Of a DNA stretch of 62,669 bases, positions 34,696-45,200 are shown in pieces. Made by a program: the position numbers and the translations under genes. This DNA is from Oehlia diaphana (Eukaryota > Glomeromycota > Glomeromycetes > Glomerales > Glomeraceae), in NCBI GenBank assembly GCA_003833135.1, contig QZLH01000698.1, positions 1-62,669 on the forward strand, given 5' to 3'. Numbering within the stretch: the first letter of the stretch is position 1; every line of letters starts with the position of its first letter. The notes beneath the pieces were generated by a model. The model was not told the origin of the DNA and made no database searches. It worked only from the letters and a program-made list of their open reading frames with translations.

Positions 34696-35153
34696 AATTA
34701 ATGGATTATAGTACAGTTTATGAACGGCTATTGATTCATTGAAATGAACGTCTTAAGTATTTAGAATTTATTAGAAATTTTGGGAATTTTTTCTCATTGA
34801 TTTATCATTATCTTATTATAATATTTGGATACTTTCTTGTTTAGTTTATCAAAGGTTTTAATAAAAGAGCATTAAAAAACTTTTTTTAAAATGTGATAGA
34901 GGAAGAATTCTTTCTCATAAAATAATCATTTTACCATTTTATATGGTGTAAATATTTTTTAAATTAAAACAAGTAAATTACACGATATATAAAATCATTT
35001 TTATCAATATATATATATTGCAATGGTCAGTTATGGTCGTCTTAGTTGGTCATAACCAGTTAGAACCCGTTCTGCTAAAAGTGTTCTGTTTTTATTTCGT
35101 TAACAAAATTTAGTTTTAGCATTTATAAACAATTGTATTGCACTCACTTATTA
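34696..35153. other. 3' flank of the pseudokinase gene
   Basis: It contains AT-rich sequence with possible polyadenylation signals ('aataaaagagcattaaaaa' at 34859). Near 35025-35070 is a short 'ggtcagttatggtcgtctta' and 'ggtcataaccagtt' imperfect inverted motif. No gene is supported. Confidence 0.5.
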
Positions 35154-36013
35154 CAGCTGATTTCATAATGTATAGGAATTTTTATGCCGAGAGTTGCCGG
35201 CTTGTCGGGTTGCCGGCTAATTGAAAAAATAACGAACACATGATTTAGCTAATATCACGTGACTCCATTTTTTGGCTGATTGGCTACTGACAATCGATCG
35301 TCTCTCCACAAAACAGCTCTATAAACATTTATACGGACTCTCAAGCCGCCATTGATACTTTTCATAAGTTGTCCAACCTCATCTCTATTTCTCCGAGACG
35401 TTTCAACAAAATTAATAATAATATTCTATGGTCAACTATACACCATATTATAGACAAATTGTACCTTCGTATAATGCTCCACAAAGTCAAAGTTCATTCT
35501 AATAATGATTTCAATGACATAGCTGACGCGCGGTGACTTCCACAAGAACTTCGCACCTGCGTAATCTGTAGGTGTATGTCTACCCACATTTTGATTTCAG
35601 GAATTATAAGAACCATACGGATTTATTGTCATCTAACAACATAGATCATCACCATAAAATAGACGACCACTTTATTTCATATGTCTAGTCACATACAATT
35701 TATAAAAATTAGAACCACTATACAGTACTTAGCAATAGATCTTTTTTTTCTTTTATTTTTTTAGGTTCTATTGCTATTCTTTATTGGTCGTGGTAGAGAG
35801 TACTCAGAGTAGGAGGCTCTTTTTCTTTGAAGTGAGGGTCTGGTTTTTTTATTAGATGATAGCGAAACTGATGTACCGCTTATACTTTCTTGTACTGTAA
35901 AATAGCAATACTTTGTACACTGCCTGCTTGGCATAAATTAAATAAATAAATAAATAAACCTGACAACTCTCGGCAAAATTTGCCAAGTGTCCCGTACATT
36001 ATGAAATCAGCTG
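35154..36013. mobile_element. 860-bp Tc1/mariner-like non-autonomous element
   Basis: The left end 'cagctgatttcataatgta' and right end 'tacattatgaaatcagctg' are inverted copies flanked by TA on both sides. The similarity continues inward to 'gccgagagttg' at about 35184 and 'caactctcggc' at about 35965. The inside has no intact transposase frame. It holds a GC-richer block (35290-35640) and a 'taaataaataaataaa' tail at 35938-35958 that may be a nested retro-element end. Confidence 0.8.
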
Positions 36014-36436
36014 TAAATTGTAATTGCAAAATTGCAGCTGATAAACAAAAACAAAAAAAAGATGAATAAACTTAAAAAATTGGTTGAATATGATACATTT
36101 ACGGAAATAACATGAAATAAAAACACGTTATAAGGTTTTGGATAATGCCAGGTGACATTACGTAATTCCGGTCCTAAAGAAATGCATAGAGCTAATAGTA
36201 AACGAGTGGTGATCATGTTACCTATTTATATTTATGCATGTCGGTAAAACAGGTGTAACATGGTCACGCCTGCATAATAACACAGTTATTGTTTCGCAGT
36301 TCGGAACCTTACACAATAACTATTATTTATACTATATTAAAAAGATAAAGTCAAATATATTTGGTAAATTTGATACAAGTATGCTTATTCCAATATTTAT
36401 TAGAATTAATTACAAAAAATTTAGCACAGAATTTGC
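36014..36436. other. Intergenic between two elements
   Basis: No gene is supported. The word 'tgcataataacacagttatt' at 36270-36289 recurs exactly at 53855-53874, so it is part of another dispersed repeat. Confidence 0.55.
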
Positions 36437-36632
36437 TTACACCCTATAAAAAAAGAATGTCCGGAATTGTAGCTAAAAACGTCCGGAAAATGTTCATTTG
36501 TCTGGAATATGTCCGGAATATTGCAATATTCCGGACGTTTAAAAATTTCCATTTTCCAGATAATGGCAATTTTCTAGTTTTCTGGACGTTTTCCGGACAC
36601 AACACACGGACATTTTCCGGATGTTTTTAGAT
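36437..36632. mobile_element. Degenerate MITE of the 'ccctataaaaaa' family
   Basis: The left end is 'ccctataaaaaaagaatgtc'. The right end, 'ggatgtttttagata', is diverged. 'gcttaca' flanks both sides (36429-36435, 36635-36641), a possible target duplication. The inside is packed with 'gtccggaa' and its complement, as in the copy at 15747-15995. Confidence 0.65.
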
Positions 36633-37255
36633 AAGCTTACAGCGGTGCCGATTTTGAGGTATGTTAGACATGAACTTTCTTTTGACGCACTATTTAGGGT
36701 AAGAATAGGAAGGTGATATAGGAAAAAAAATCAATAAAATATCTACCGGCGATTAGACAAATAATTTAGATATTCATTTATTAACTGATTTTTATTTCAT
36801 GTTTACTAATTGGTCACCATGCCGATATATTTTTATTTTTCATGCTCACGTGTTTTTATAGCTTATTTATACCTCACTCTTTCCCATCAGTCTCCATAAG
36901 ATCATATTTAATATTTGACTCGCTAACAATTATTAATTTGTATCACTTTAATATGGATTGATCTAGAAATTTTAGTTCATTATTGTTAAAATAATAATAA
37001 TGTTTTTAATTATATAATAGTTGATTATGAAAATAACACCTAAAGTGAGTATTTTAACGTTTTGAATATTTTATTAGTATAAAATGTTCTTCTACTTCTC
37101 CTAGCCTACCCCCTGTGAAATATCCAAAACCAACCAAATCCCGCACGAAAAAGTACGAATTTATATTGATGTTAAAATGTTTATGAGATAGTCCTTTGAA
37201 TATAACGTCTATATTGTAGAATAATTTCAGATACCGTATTTATTGTATTCATTGA
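36633..37255. other. Intergenic downstream of the F-box gene
   Basis: AT-rich, without a supported gene. 'gctcacgtg' at 36844 is another E-box-like word. Confidence 0.5.
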
Positions 37256-37960
37256 CTAATGAAATTTCAAGAGTTTTATTAATTTGTTAAGTGTTTCAAC
37301 AAATTGATTATCGTTACAATTTAGATTAATGATAATTAAATCTTCTTGAGCTTCAACCAATTTAATAATCTCATAATTATAACTATCCTTTTTAATAATA
37401 AGTTCCAATTCTTTGATCGAATTACAAATATTTGTTAATCCAGTCAAAATATTACGATTTGTATTAGTGCTACAATTAAGGTATTCAATTTTTGAAAAGC
37501 AACTTTTTGCTCCAGGTATAAGATGTATTTGATAATCAAATAAACTTGGAATATAAAGGTGTGTAAAAATTGCATCTTCATTAATGAAAAGTTTTAATAT
37601 TTCTTTTTTAATAATTTTTAATTTTGACCTTTCATTAATTGTATTAATTAATTTTTGAATCACATTTAAATTTAAATGTTTACAAAAACTAATATAATTA
37701 AATAAAGGTCTTTGAGTTGAAATATCGATACATTTGATTTTTAATTCATTTTTTGATTCTTCTGAAAAATGTGAAATAATAACATTCAATAATATCTTTT
37801 CTTTATTCCTTTTTAAATATATCCATGGATTTTTCCATAAAATTGGAATAATCATTTCGCACCAAGTTTTGTTAATTAAAAGACATGATGGAAGTGTCTC
37901 TTTATCATCTTGTAATTTTTCGAATATCAAATAAAAAATATCTTTATTTAATTTGGACAT
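37256..37960 (-). CDS. F-box protein, short form
   Basis: The start is taken at the ATG of 'MSKLNKDIFYLIFEKLQDDK' (37958-37960). An upstream in-frame ATG (38054-38056) would add 32 residues of AT-driven text and is less likely. The N-terminal 50 residues are an F-box (LIFEKLQDDKETLPSCLLIN, then KTWCEMIIPILWKNPW). F-box proteins dock on Skp1 in SCF ubiquitin ligases and select substrates through their C-terminal part. Here the frame ends after 234 aa ('LLKFH', TAG or TAA at 37256). Rhizophagus F-box proteins with leucine-rich tails are usually about twice as long, so this is either a short member or a 3'-truncated copy. No intron is needed. Confidence 0.75.
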   Translation of the reverse strand: MSKLNKDIFYLIFEKLQDDKETLPSCLLINKTWCEMIIPILWKNPWIYLKRNKEKILLNVIISHFSEESKNELKIKCIDISTQRPLFNYISFCKHLNLNVIQKLINTINERSKLKIIKKEILKLFINEDAIFTHLYIPSLFDYQIHLIPGAKSCFSKIEYLNCSTNTNRNILTGLTNICNSIKELELIIKKDSYNYEIIKLVEAQEDLIIINLNCNDNQFVETLNKLIKLLKFH

Positions 37961-38695
37961 TTTAAGAGACAGAGAAAAAGAGAGTTTTTTCGTCCAACGG
38001 ATCCCATTTGTTGCACATTTATAGTAAATGATCACGTTTGTGTAACTAAGCCTCAATGCTAAGCCTTTATAAAGAAATGTGGCTTGTTAGATTGTCATTT
38101 AAATTAATCAAATACAGTACCGAGTTAATTGGTTGTAAAGTTAGTCACCTGACTTGCACCATATTTTTTATGATTAGATATAATGTTTAGATTAAATCGG
38201 ACGCAAAAAAAAAAAAAAAAAAATTATTATTGTTACTTATAATATTAAAAAAAAAACACTTTTATAGACCTATAATGGATAATAATTAAAATTTTACAAT
38301 ATTTCTTAACATATTATAATAAAATATGAATTCTTTTTGAATTTTTTATTTTATTTTATAGAAAAACAGGAAATTTTTACGGGTCGATTTGTTGTGAGAA
38401 TTATCGCTTGTTAATCTAAATTATTTATCATAGTCATCAATCGTAATCAATGAGTCATATGTTGAGGTTTTCGAAATTTTCTTTTTATATATTTATTTTG
38501 TAGAACTCACGGGTCGCACGGTCGTACAGATTATTCGGCCGAAATTATAAATCGGAAATCGTAATCCGGAAAAAGTATTCCTTATTCGTATAACTCAAAC
38601 ATTTCCGTTTGATCAACGTTACAGTCGTTACACGTACTAAATAAATTTAAATATTAAAACTTAAAATTCCCCAAAATTTCAAAATTTGCAAGAAA
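37961..38695. other. Divergent intergenic region between F-box and BTB genes
   Basis: The two genes are transcribed away from each other, so both promoters should lie here. An A tract at 38205-38223 and 'ttattcggccgaaattataa' at 38531-38550 (the recurrent ggcc-attata word) are visible. No clear TATA box could be assigned. Confidence 0.45.
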
Positions 38696-40290
38696 ATGTC
38701 TTTCGAGTTCCCTCGAGAAGTTAGTGATGATTATGAAAAATTACTTGAAGCCGAAGAAGATCAAGATGTCATTATATATGCTGGTGAAAATGAAAATTTA
38801 AAAGAATTTCGTGCACACTCACTCATCTTATGTACTAGGTCTCAATATTTTTTTGCGGCTTTCTACAATGATTGGGTCGAAAAGAAAAATAAAACTTATA
38901 TTTTGAAAAAACCAAACATTTCTCCTCAATTATTTAAAATTATTTTAAGGTAATGAAATGAACAAATTCATAAATGGTATTTATAGCCGTTTTCAAAATG
39001 GTTGAGGCAGTTTATTTGTGATAGTATATTCGAAATATTCGTCCGGTTTTAATCCATTATTCGTCCGGTATTTGTCCGGTTTTCGGGTTTCTTTTTTTTT
39101 TCATTCATATATAACTGCATCAACCATTTTGTAAACGACGATAATTTTGATAAATTCGGAATTTAAATTTATTTATTATTTTTTTTTTTAACATATCATC
39201 TAGATTTATTTATTGTGGAAAAATTGATTTAACAAAGTTTAAAGGCCCCGAAATGTTAAAACTTTTAACGGCAGTAGATGAACTTAATATTCAAGCATTG
39301 ATAAATTGTGTTCAAAAGTATTTAATCAATAACGATGAAAAATTTTTACAACAGAATTTTACGGAAATTCTTCAGATAGTTTATCATAATGAACTCTTCA
39401 CAGAGTTATTAAGTTATTGCCTTCATGAAATTGAAATATTATTCAATTCTGATAAAATTCTTAGTTTAGAAGCACATTTATTGGAATTTCTTTTAAAACA
39501 AGATGATTTAAATTTAGATGAGATAGAAGTTTGGGAGGGTTTAGTTAGATGGGGATTAGCTCAAGCACGAGAACTTAATTTATTTAAAGAGATTCTTAAT
39601 AAATATATTCCTTTAATTAGATTTTATGCGATATCTCTTGAAGATTATAATAACAAAATTAAATCTTATGAACAGATTTTACCTAAAGAATTACGTGAAG
39701 AAATTTCAAAATTTCATCTGGAACCCGAACCATCACTCAACTTTTTACCAAGACGTTTTGTTGATTCTACTATAATTAGTCGAAAACATATCGCAATTTT
39801 TGCAAATAGGATTGCTAAAAGAGATAGAGGCAGAAACAAAAATTGTAAGTTTTCTTATAAATTTAATCTTTTATTTAGAGCTAGTAAAGATGGCAATACA
39901 GCTGAATCATTTCATGCTAAATGTGATAATAAGGGAGCTACTTTAGTAGTAGTAAAACTTAATGATTCAGAACGTTTAGTTGGAGGATATAATCCACTTT
40001 TTTGGGATTCAAGTAATAGTGGTAAAAATACAAGGCATAGTTTTATATTCACTTTTGAAAATAAAAACAATTTTCGAACTGCGGAATTTGTTTATAGTAA
40101 TAATGGTCAATTTTCTATATATTGTGGTTCATTTAATGGTCCGGTATTCGGTTATAATGACTTATCTATAAATTATAATCAGCCTGATACTTGGTATAGT
40201 TATTCGGGAAGTTATCCTAGACTTGACTTACCACACATTATGATCGCAAATGATTATGAAGTATTTCAAGTTATTAGAAAATGCATTTAG
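38696..40290 (+). CDS. BTB-BACK-TLDc domain protein
   Basis: Exon 1 is 38696-38949, the intron 38950-39203 (254 nt, GTAATG...TAG) and exon 2 39204-40290. The protein has 446 aa. Residues about 25-118 are a BTB/POZ fold (QDVIIYAGENENLKEFRAHS, then LILCTRSQYF), continuing across the intron with 'FIYCGKIDLTKFKGPEML'. Residues about 125-240 are BACK (FLLKQDDLNLDEIEVWEGLV). Residues about 278-446 are TLDc (FNLLFRASKDGNTAESFHAK, then LVGGYNPLFW). By family the BTB part mediates dimers and Cullin-3 binding. TLDc proteins are linked to oxidative-stress resistance, but the expanded fungal BTB-TLDc set has no proven substrate. The intron is mostly a MITE. Splicing keeps codon AG|A intact. Confidence 0.88.
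38988..39137. mobile_element. 150-bp MITE inside the BTB-TLDc intron
   Basis: The left arm 'cgttttcaaaatggttgagg' and right arm 'catcaaccattttgtaaacg' are imperfect inverted copies of about 25 bp. The inside repeats 'ttcgtccggt' three times. It accounts for most of the 254-nt intron, which suggests the host intron was originally about 100 nt like the others here. Confidence 0.78.
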
Positions 40291-40959
40291 AGAAATATTA
40301 GCTGTACGCGGTCAAAATTACGACAATTTCAGTCGGCATTAACAAGTCATAATTCCTGGCCGGAATTATAAATTATATACAAAAGTTATAGAAAGAAATG
40401 GATAGACTTTGTTAGTTTGAATGAAATCATATTTTTATTTGTATTATTTAATAAATCTAATAAATATAAATTAATTATTATCATTATTAATATCTTTAAT
40501 TTTATTTCTAATAAAAACTATTTGTTATTATTGTCCGTCAATTAGTAATGTGTGGGATTGGATTTTGCTGACCGATATTTTTATTAGAGAAATCAGAATT
40601 AGTAGCATTAATTCTATTGATCACTGCATTATGATAATGAACGAACTATAACTCAGTTATATCAGCCTTCAACTATTAATGATTAATAATTATGTATGTT
40701 AAAGATTATATTTATAAACTAGGGTTGCATCACTGTTGCATTAAGTCCGTTCACAACCTTCGCTATTGGTGCACAGAAATTATACATATTTATAAATAAA
40801 ATTTATTCGTAAATTTTGTAAATTAATAATTTCATGATCAATTATTATGGTGCGTTAGTACAGACATGTATGTAATTTTTTATTATCACGCTAATCATAT
40901 AAGGATTGCCGCAACTTATTGTCTGAGCCGATTTTTTTTACAGTAGATGCTAATAAATA
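40291..40959. other. Intergenic, no supported gene
   Basis: 'agtcggcattaacaagtcat' and 'cctggccggaattataaatt' at 40331-40374 belong to the recurrent ggcc/attata family. The rest is AT-rich. Confidence 0.5.
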
Positions 40960-41247
40960 TAGCGCTTCGATCCGAGTCCGGTTTATCCGGATTTATTCGA
41001 TTATCCGCGGTTATATCCGCGGTTATATCCGGATTGTAAGTTTCGGATAATTTGAAGTATTTCGGGAACTAATGATCAGAACTCTACGATTCATAGCTTG
41101 TTTGAAAGCTCTTAAAACTAAGAATGTGATCATAGTACTGAAATTTTAAAATAATCAGTTTTAACTCGAATTTTATTTTTAATAACTCTTTTTATCCAGA
41201 TAAAATAATTTATCCGGATAACGGTTTTTATCCCGATCGAAGCGCTA
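40960..41247. mobile_element. 288-bp hAT-like MITE
   Basis: Terminal repeats are TAGCGCTTCGATC at 40960-40972 and GATCGAAGCGCTA at 41235-41247. Flanking octamers aataaata (40952-40959) and aatgaata (41248-41255) match at seven of eight positions. The inside is rich in 'ttatccgg' and 'ccgcggttatatccgcgg' words. Confidence 0.8.
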
Positions 41248-42272
41248 AATGAATAATACTACTTTTTATTATCATTTGCTTTTACTTTAGATAATTCGGC
41301 AAGTTAATACTTATTATTCCTTAATTTCTTATTTATTAATTTAATAATTCAAAGTTGGCTGGAAAAAGCTCATTCTAGTTGCATTGAAGATGAAAGAGCG
41401 AAAATATTTCCGATAATTTTACGCCGTCAAAATATGGTAATTATACGCTATATATAAAGATTTATTATGAATTATTTAAGAATACATTTATTGGCCAATA
41501 CTAGAGTAGCGAAGTTGATAGAATTTAATTGCAATGTATAGATTAGCAAATTTTTTTTGCAGACTGACATAACATGTGAGTGATTAGTTGTAAGAAATTG
41601 CAATTTGTTCGGATTCATATTTTGATAATTATATATATATATATAAAAAAATACTAAGTTAATATAATTACAAAATAAAAGGTTAATCTCCACAAAAAAA
41701 AAATTGGTTATTTAAATGCTGTATTACGATCATATAATTCATGAAAATTTTTTAATGAGCTCTTTAACATCTTATTTTGCTTCTTTTTATCGTCAATGAA
41801 ACTAAGTAATATATTATTATATGGACAGTACTTTTTAAATTAGGCGAAACCATAAATTAATGCCATAATTCTGGCCAATTTTGTTGACTTTAATTTTACA
41901 TGAACAATGTCATGTTTCAAGACAATATAGTAAATGCTATTTAAAGTTAAAAATAGAAGTTTAGTTATGATCATTTTTATTAAAATATTAATAATATATG
42001 TAAAAAGAAATTTTTGCCTCAAATAACGACAATATTATACATTAAATTATTTACTAAATTATCTTTATAAAATTCGTAACTAACAATGTTTTTATACTCC
42101 AAATCCAAATAATTTATACGTGGTAAGCTATTTAAAATTCCATATCATCATAATACCATTATAACTATAGATTTTCTTTACAATAAATAATTACTATAAT
42201 TAATAGTAAATAAATATTATTTGCTAAATATTGTAACTCATCATAAATTTATATATAATTGATAGAATTTGA
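41248..42272. other. Intergenic downstream of the micro-exon kinase
   Basis: AT-rich. 'ataattctggccaatttt' at 41866-41883 is another degenerate copy of the ggcc/attata word. No gene is supported. Confidence 0.5.
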
Positions 42273-45200
42273 TTAATTATCCAATATTCTTGAACGATTA
42301 TTAATTAATTCATTATATGCTTTGTTCAAATCTACAATAAAGAAAAAATAAAAAATCAATAAATGATTTAAGATATTATTTATAAATTACTTACCATCTA
42401 AAGAAAATTCGTAGGTTTGTGTACTATATCTTGAATCTAACAATACTTAGATAGATGTCAATATACTTAATATACTTAAAATATTTATTAAAAAAATCAA
42501 TTACATTAAATATGTACCTTCTACGTTGTCTTCTTTGGAAGGACCTTCAAAAGGAACTAGTTGTATTGGAGATTTTGCTTCTATAATCCAAATTATTAAT
42601 TATTTAACGTTATTTCGAAGAAAGAATTAATTATTAAATTCGTACCAATTTTCTGTATTTTATCTATTATTGACAAATTATTTGTTAATAAAATAATTAT
42701 TAATAAATAAATAAACTTAACTTACTGTAATTATCTTCGATTTCCTCTTTAAATTTAATATAGAAAAATATCCCATTAATAATTTGTTGTTATCTTCAGT
42801 TAAGGAAAAAGATGTCATTTGAACTTACCAATTACTAATAAGAAAAGTTATTTAATAATAATTAGCAATTAAATAATAAAAATAAGAGTTAATATTTTGC
42901 TATTGGTCAATATTTTGTTATTAACTTACTATCATGATAACCTGATTAGTATTAATAAAGTTGTTAAATAGACGATTTAATTATTATGCAATTAAGTTAT
43001 AATAGAAATAAACTTACGTCCAACTTTAAAATTTGAATATTTTTTTGTTATTCAATAAGCGAAAGTTATTAAATATCGTTAGTGGATGATTTAGTTATAT
43101 TAAACAATTAATTTATAATGTGATAATGTAAATTAACTTACTATCTTCACTCTCTTTAAATTATAATATAAAAATGGATTCAAAGGTTAAAAAGTTTTGA
43201 TATTTAGCTGCAACAATAATTTGTCATTATCCTAAAAAAATGATATAAACTCTAACTTACGATAGTCTAATTAATTAAGCAAAATTATTTGATTATTATT
43301 AACAAACAATTTAGTTATATAAATTACCACTTACGGACCGTTCCCCGACAAGACATTTTCCAGACAGCCTAACGCTGGCCGTTTAATCACGTGTTCGTGC
43401 ATAACTCTTCCAAACCTGTCGTGCAAATGTCTGTCGAGAAATCATCCGTGCCGTCCATTATTAAGATTATAATATAATAGACTTACTTGCTTTAAATATA
43501 AATATAAGAAATATGATATCCCAAATGTTAAATACTTTGTTATTATTTAATAGTTTGCTATCATCATTAAGAAAATAATTTTAATGACTTACTTTCGTCT
43601 AATAACGTAAATTAGTAAAGTTATTTAATATAAACAGTTAGCAAATTATTTAATTATTATATTTTAAGTAAATAAATATAAACTTACTTATTACTTTAAA
43701 ATACAAATATAAATTATATATTCAAATATTAAATATTTTGTTATTATTTATAATTTTCCAAAAAAATAATGTTATTAAATCCAATTTACTTACATTCGCC
43801 TAATAATGTAAATTAATAAGGTTAATAATAATTGGTTTGCAAACGATTTAATTATTATGTAAATATACTTACATTTAAATATTCGTTTTAGAAAATATAA
43901 TGGATGCTTGCGTTTTTCTTCTATTTTGATTTTAAAATAAATTATATTATGATTATAATTATTCGATAATATGTTTATATATTAACTGGCTTACCATCAT
44001 CTATAATTTAATAATTTAATAAATAGTAAAATAATATGTAATCTCATAAGTTAGCAAAAGTTTCATATTTGTAATCATATATATATATATACTGTATGTA
44101 TGCTGTAAATAAATAAAATAAAATAAAAATGTTTTAACAAACAAACATACCTATAAATAAATAAATAAATAAATAAATAAAAAAGTATTGTTAATGATAA
44201 ATTTGTCAACTAGATGGTTTGAAATATAGTTTCGGGCGAAACTATTTTCAAATCTGAAACAAGTTTCGCCGAAAACTTCCGAAATCCAAATTTGGAAATG
44301 TTTTTAGATCAATTAGGGGAAACTAGTTTCGCCCGAAACACTAGTTTGAAAGGAAAGGATATTAAGTTTAACTTACGTTTTTGTCCTAATAATTAATTAA
44401 ATTTATAAAGTTATTGGTTAATTTAATGTCATCCGGATGAATGAACTTATTAAGGATATTAATATACAGTAACTTACGTTTTCCTGGTAATTAAATGAAT
44501 ATAGAAATATGAAAATGTAATTAAATTTAATGAATAGATGTTTAGAAAGAATAGAACAATTAATGTCTAACTTACCAAATAATTTTTTAAGAAAGTATAA
44601 CGGTCGTTTATGATTATTAGATGCTTTATTACCTAAAATAATAAAAATAATAATAATGCTTAATTAAGAAGTCTGTCAGAATTCAATATTTTACAAAAGA
44701 ATATGGAATTTTGGTATCTATAATTGAGTATTGCTAAATATCACTGCTGGTGATTGTCACCTTACCAGAATTATGGTATAATTTTGGGCAGAATTAGAAA
44801 TGACATGAAATTCTGCCCGTTAATATTTTCTAATGCTGGTGCGGTGAGATTAACCAGCGGTGAGATTTAGCAATACCCTCTACAATTTTGGAGTTCACAA
44901 TCTTAACTCCTAATTAACGAAGTGCTTTGGTTTCATTCATATCATACTCAAATAAAAATATTATATACCATTAAAATTGGTTGAAAATCCAGAAATATTC
45001 TCATGCTTTTTGGTTTCATACTCTAAAAAAGGGACAAAATTCAATATATATAATATTTATTAATTCATAGTACGTTTAAATTACTACAATAGTGTACCTG
45101 CTTGAATACTAATTTCATTCAAGTTTGCTACAGGAGGTAGAGGAGATATTTCTATGTCCGCATCATTTGTTTTACATGTTAAACTAAGAGAATATGCTCT

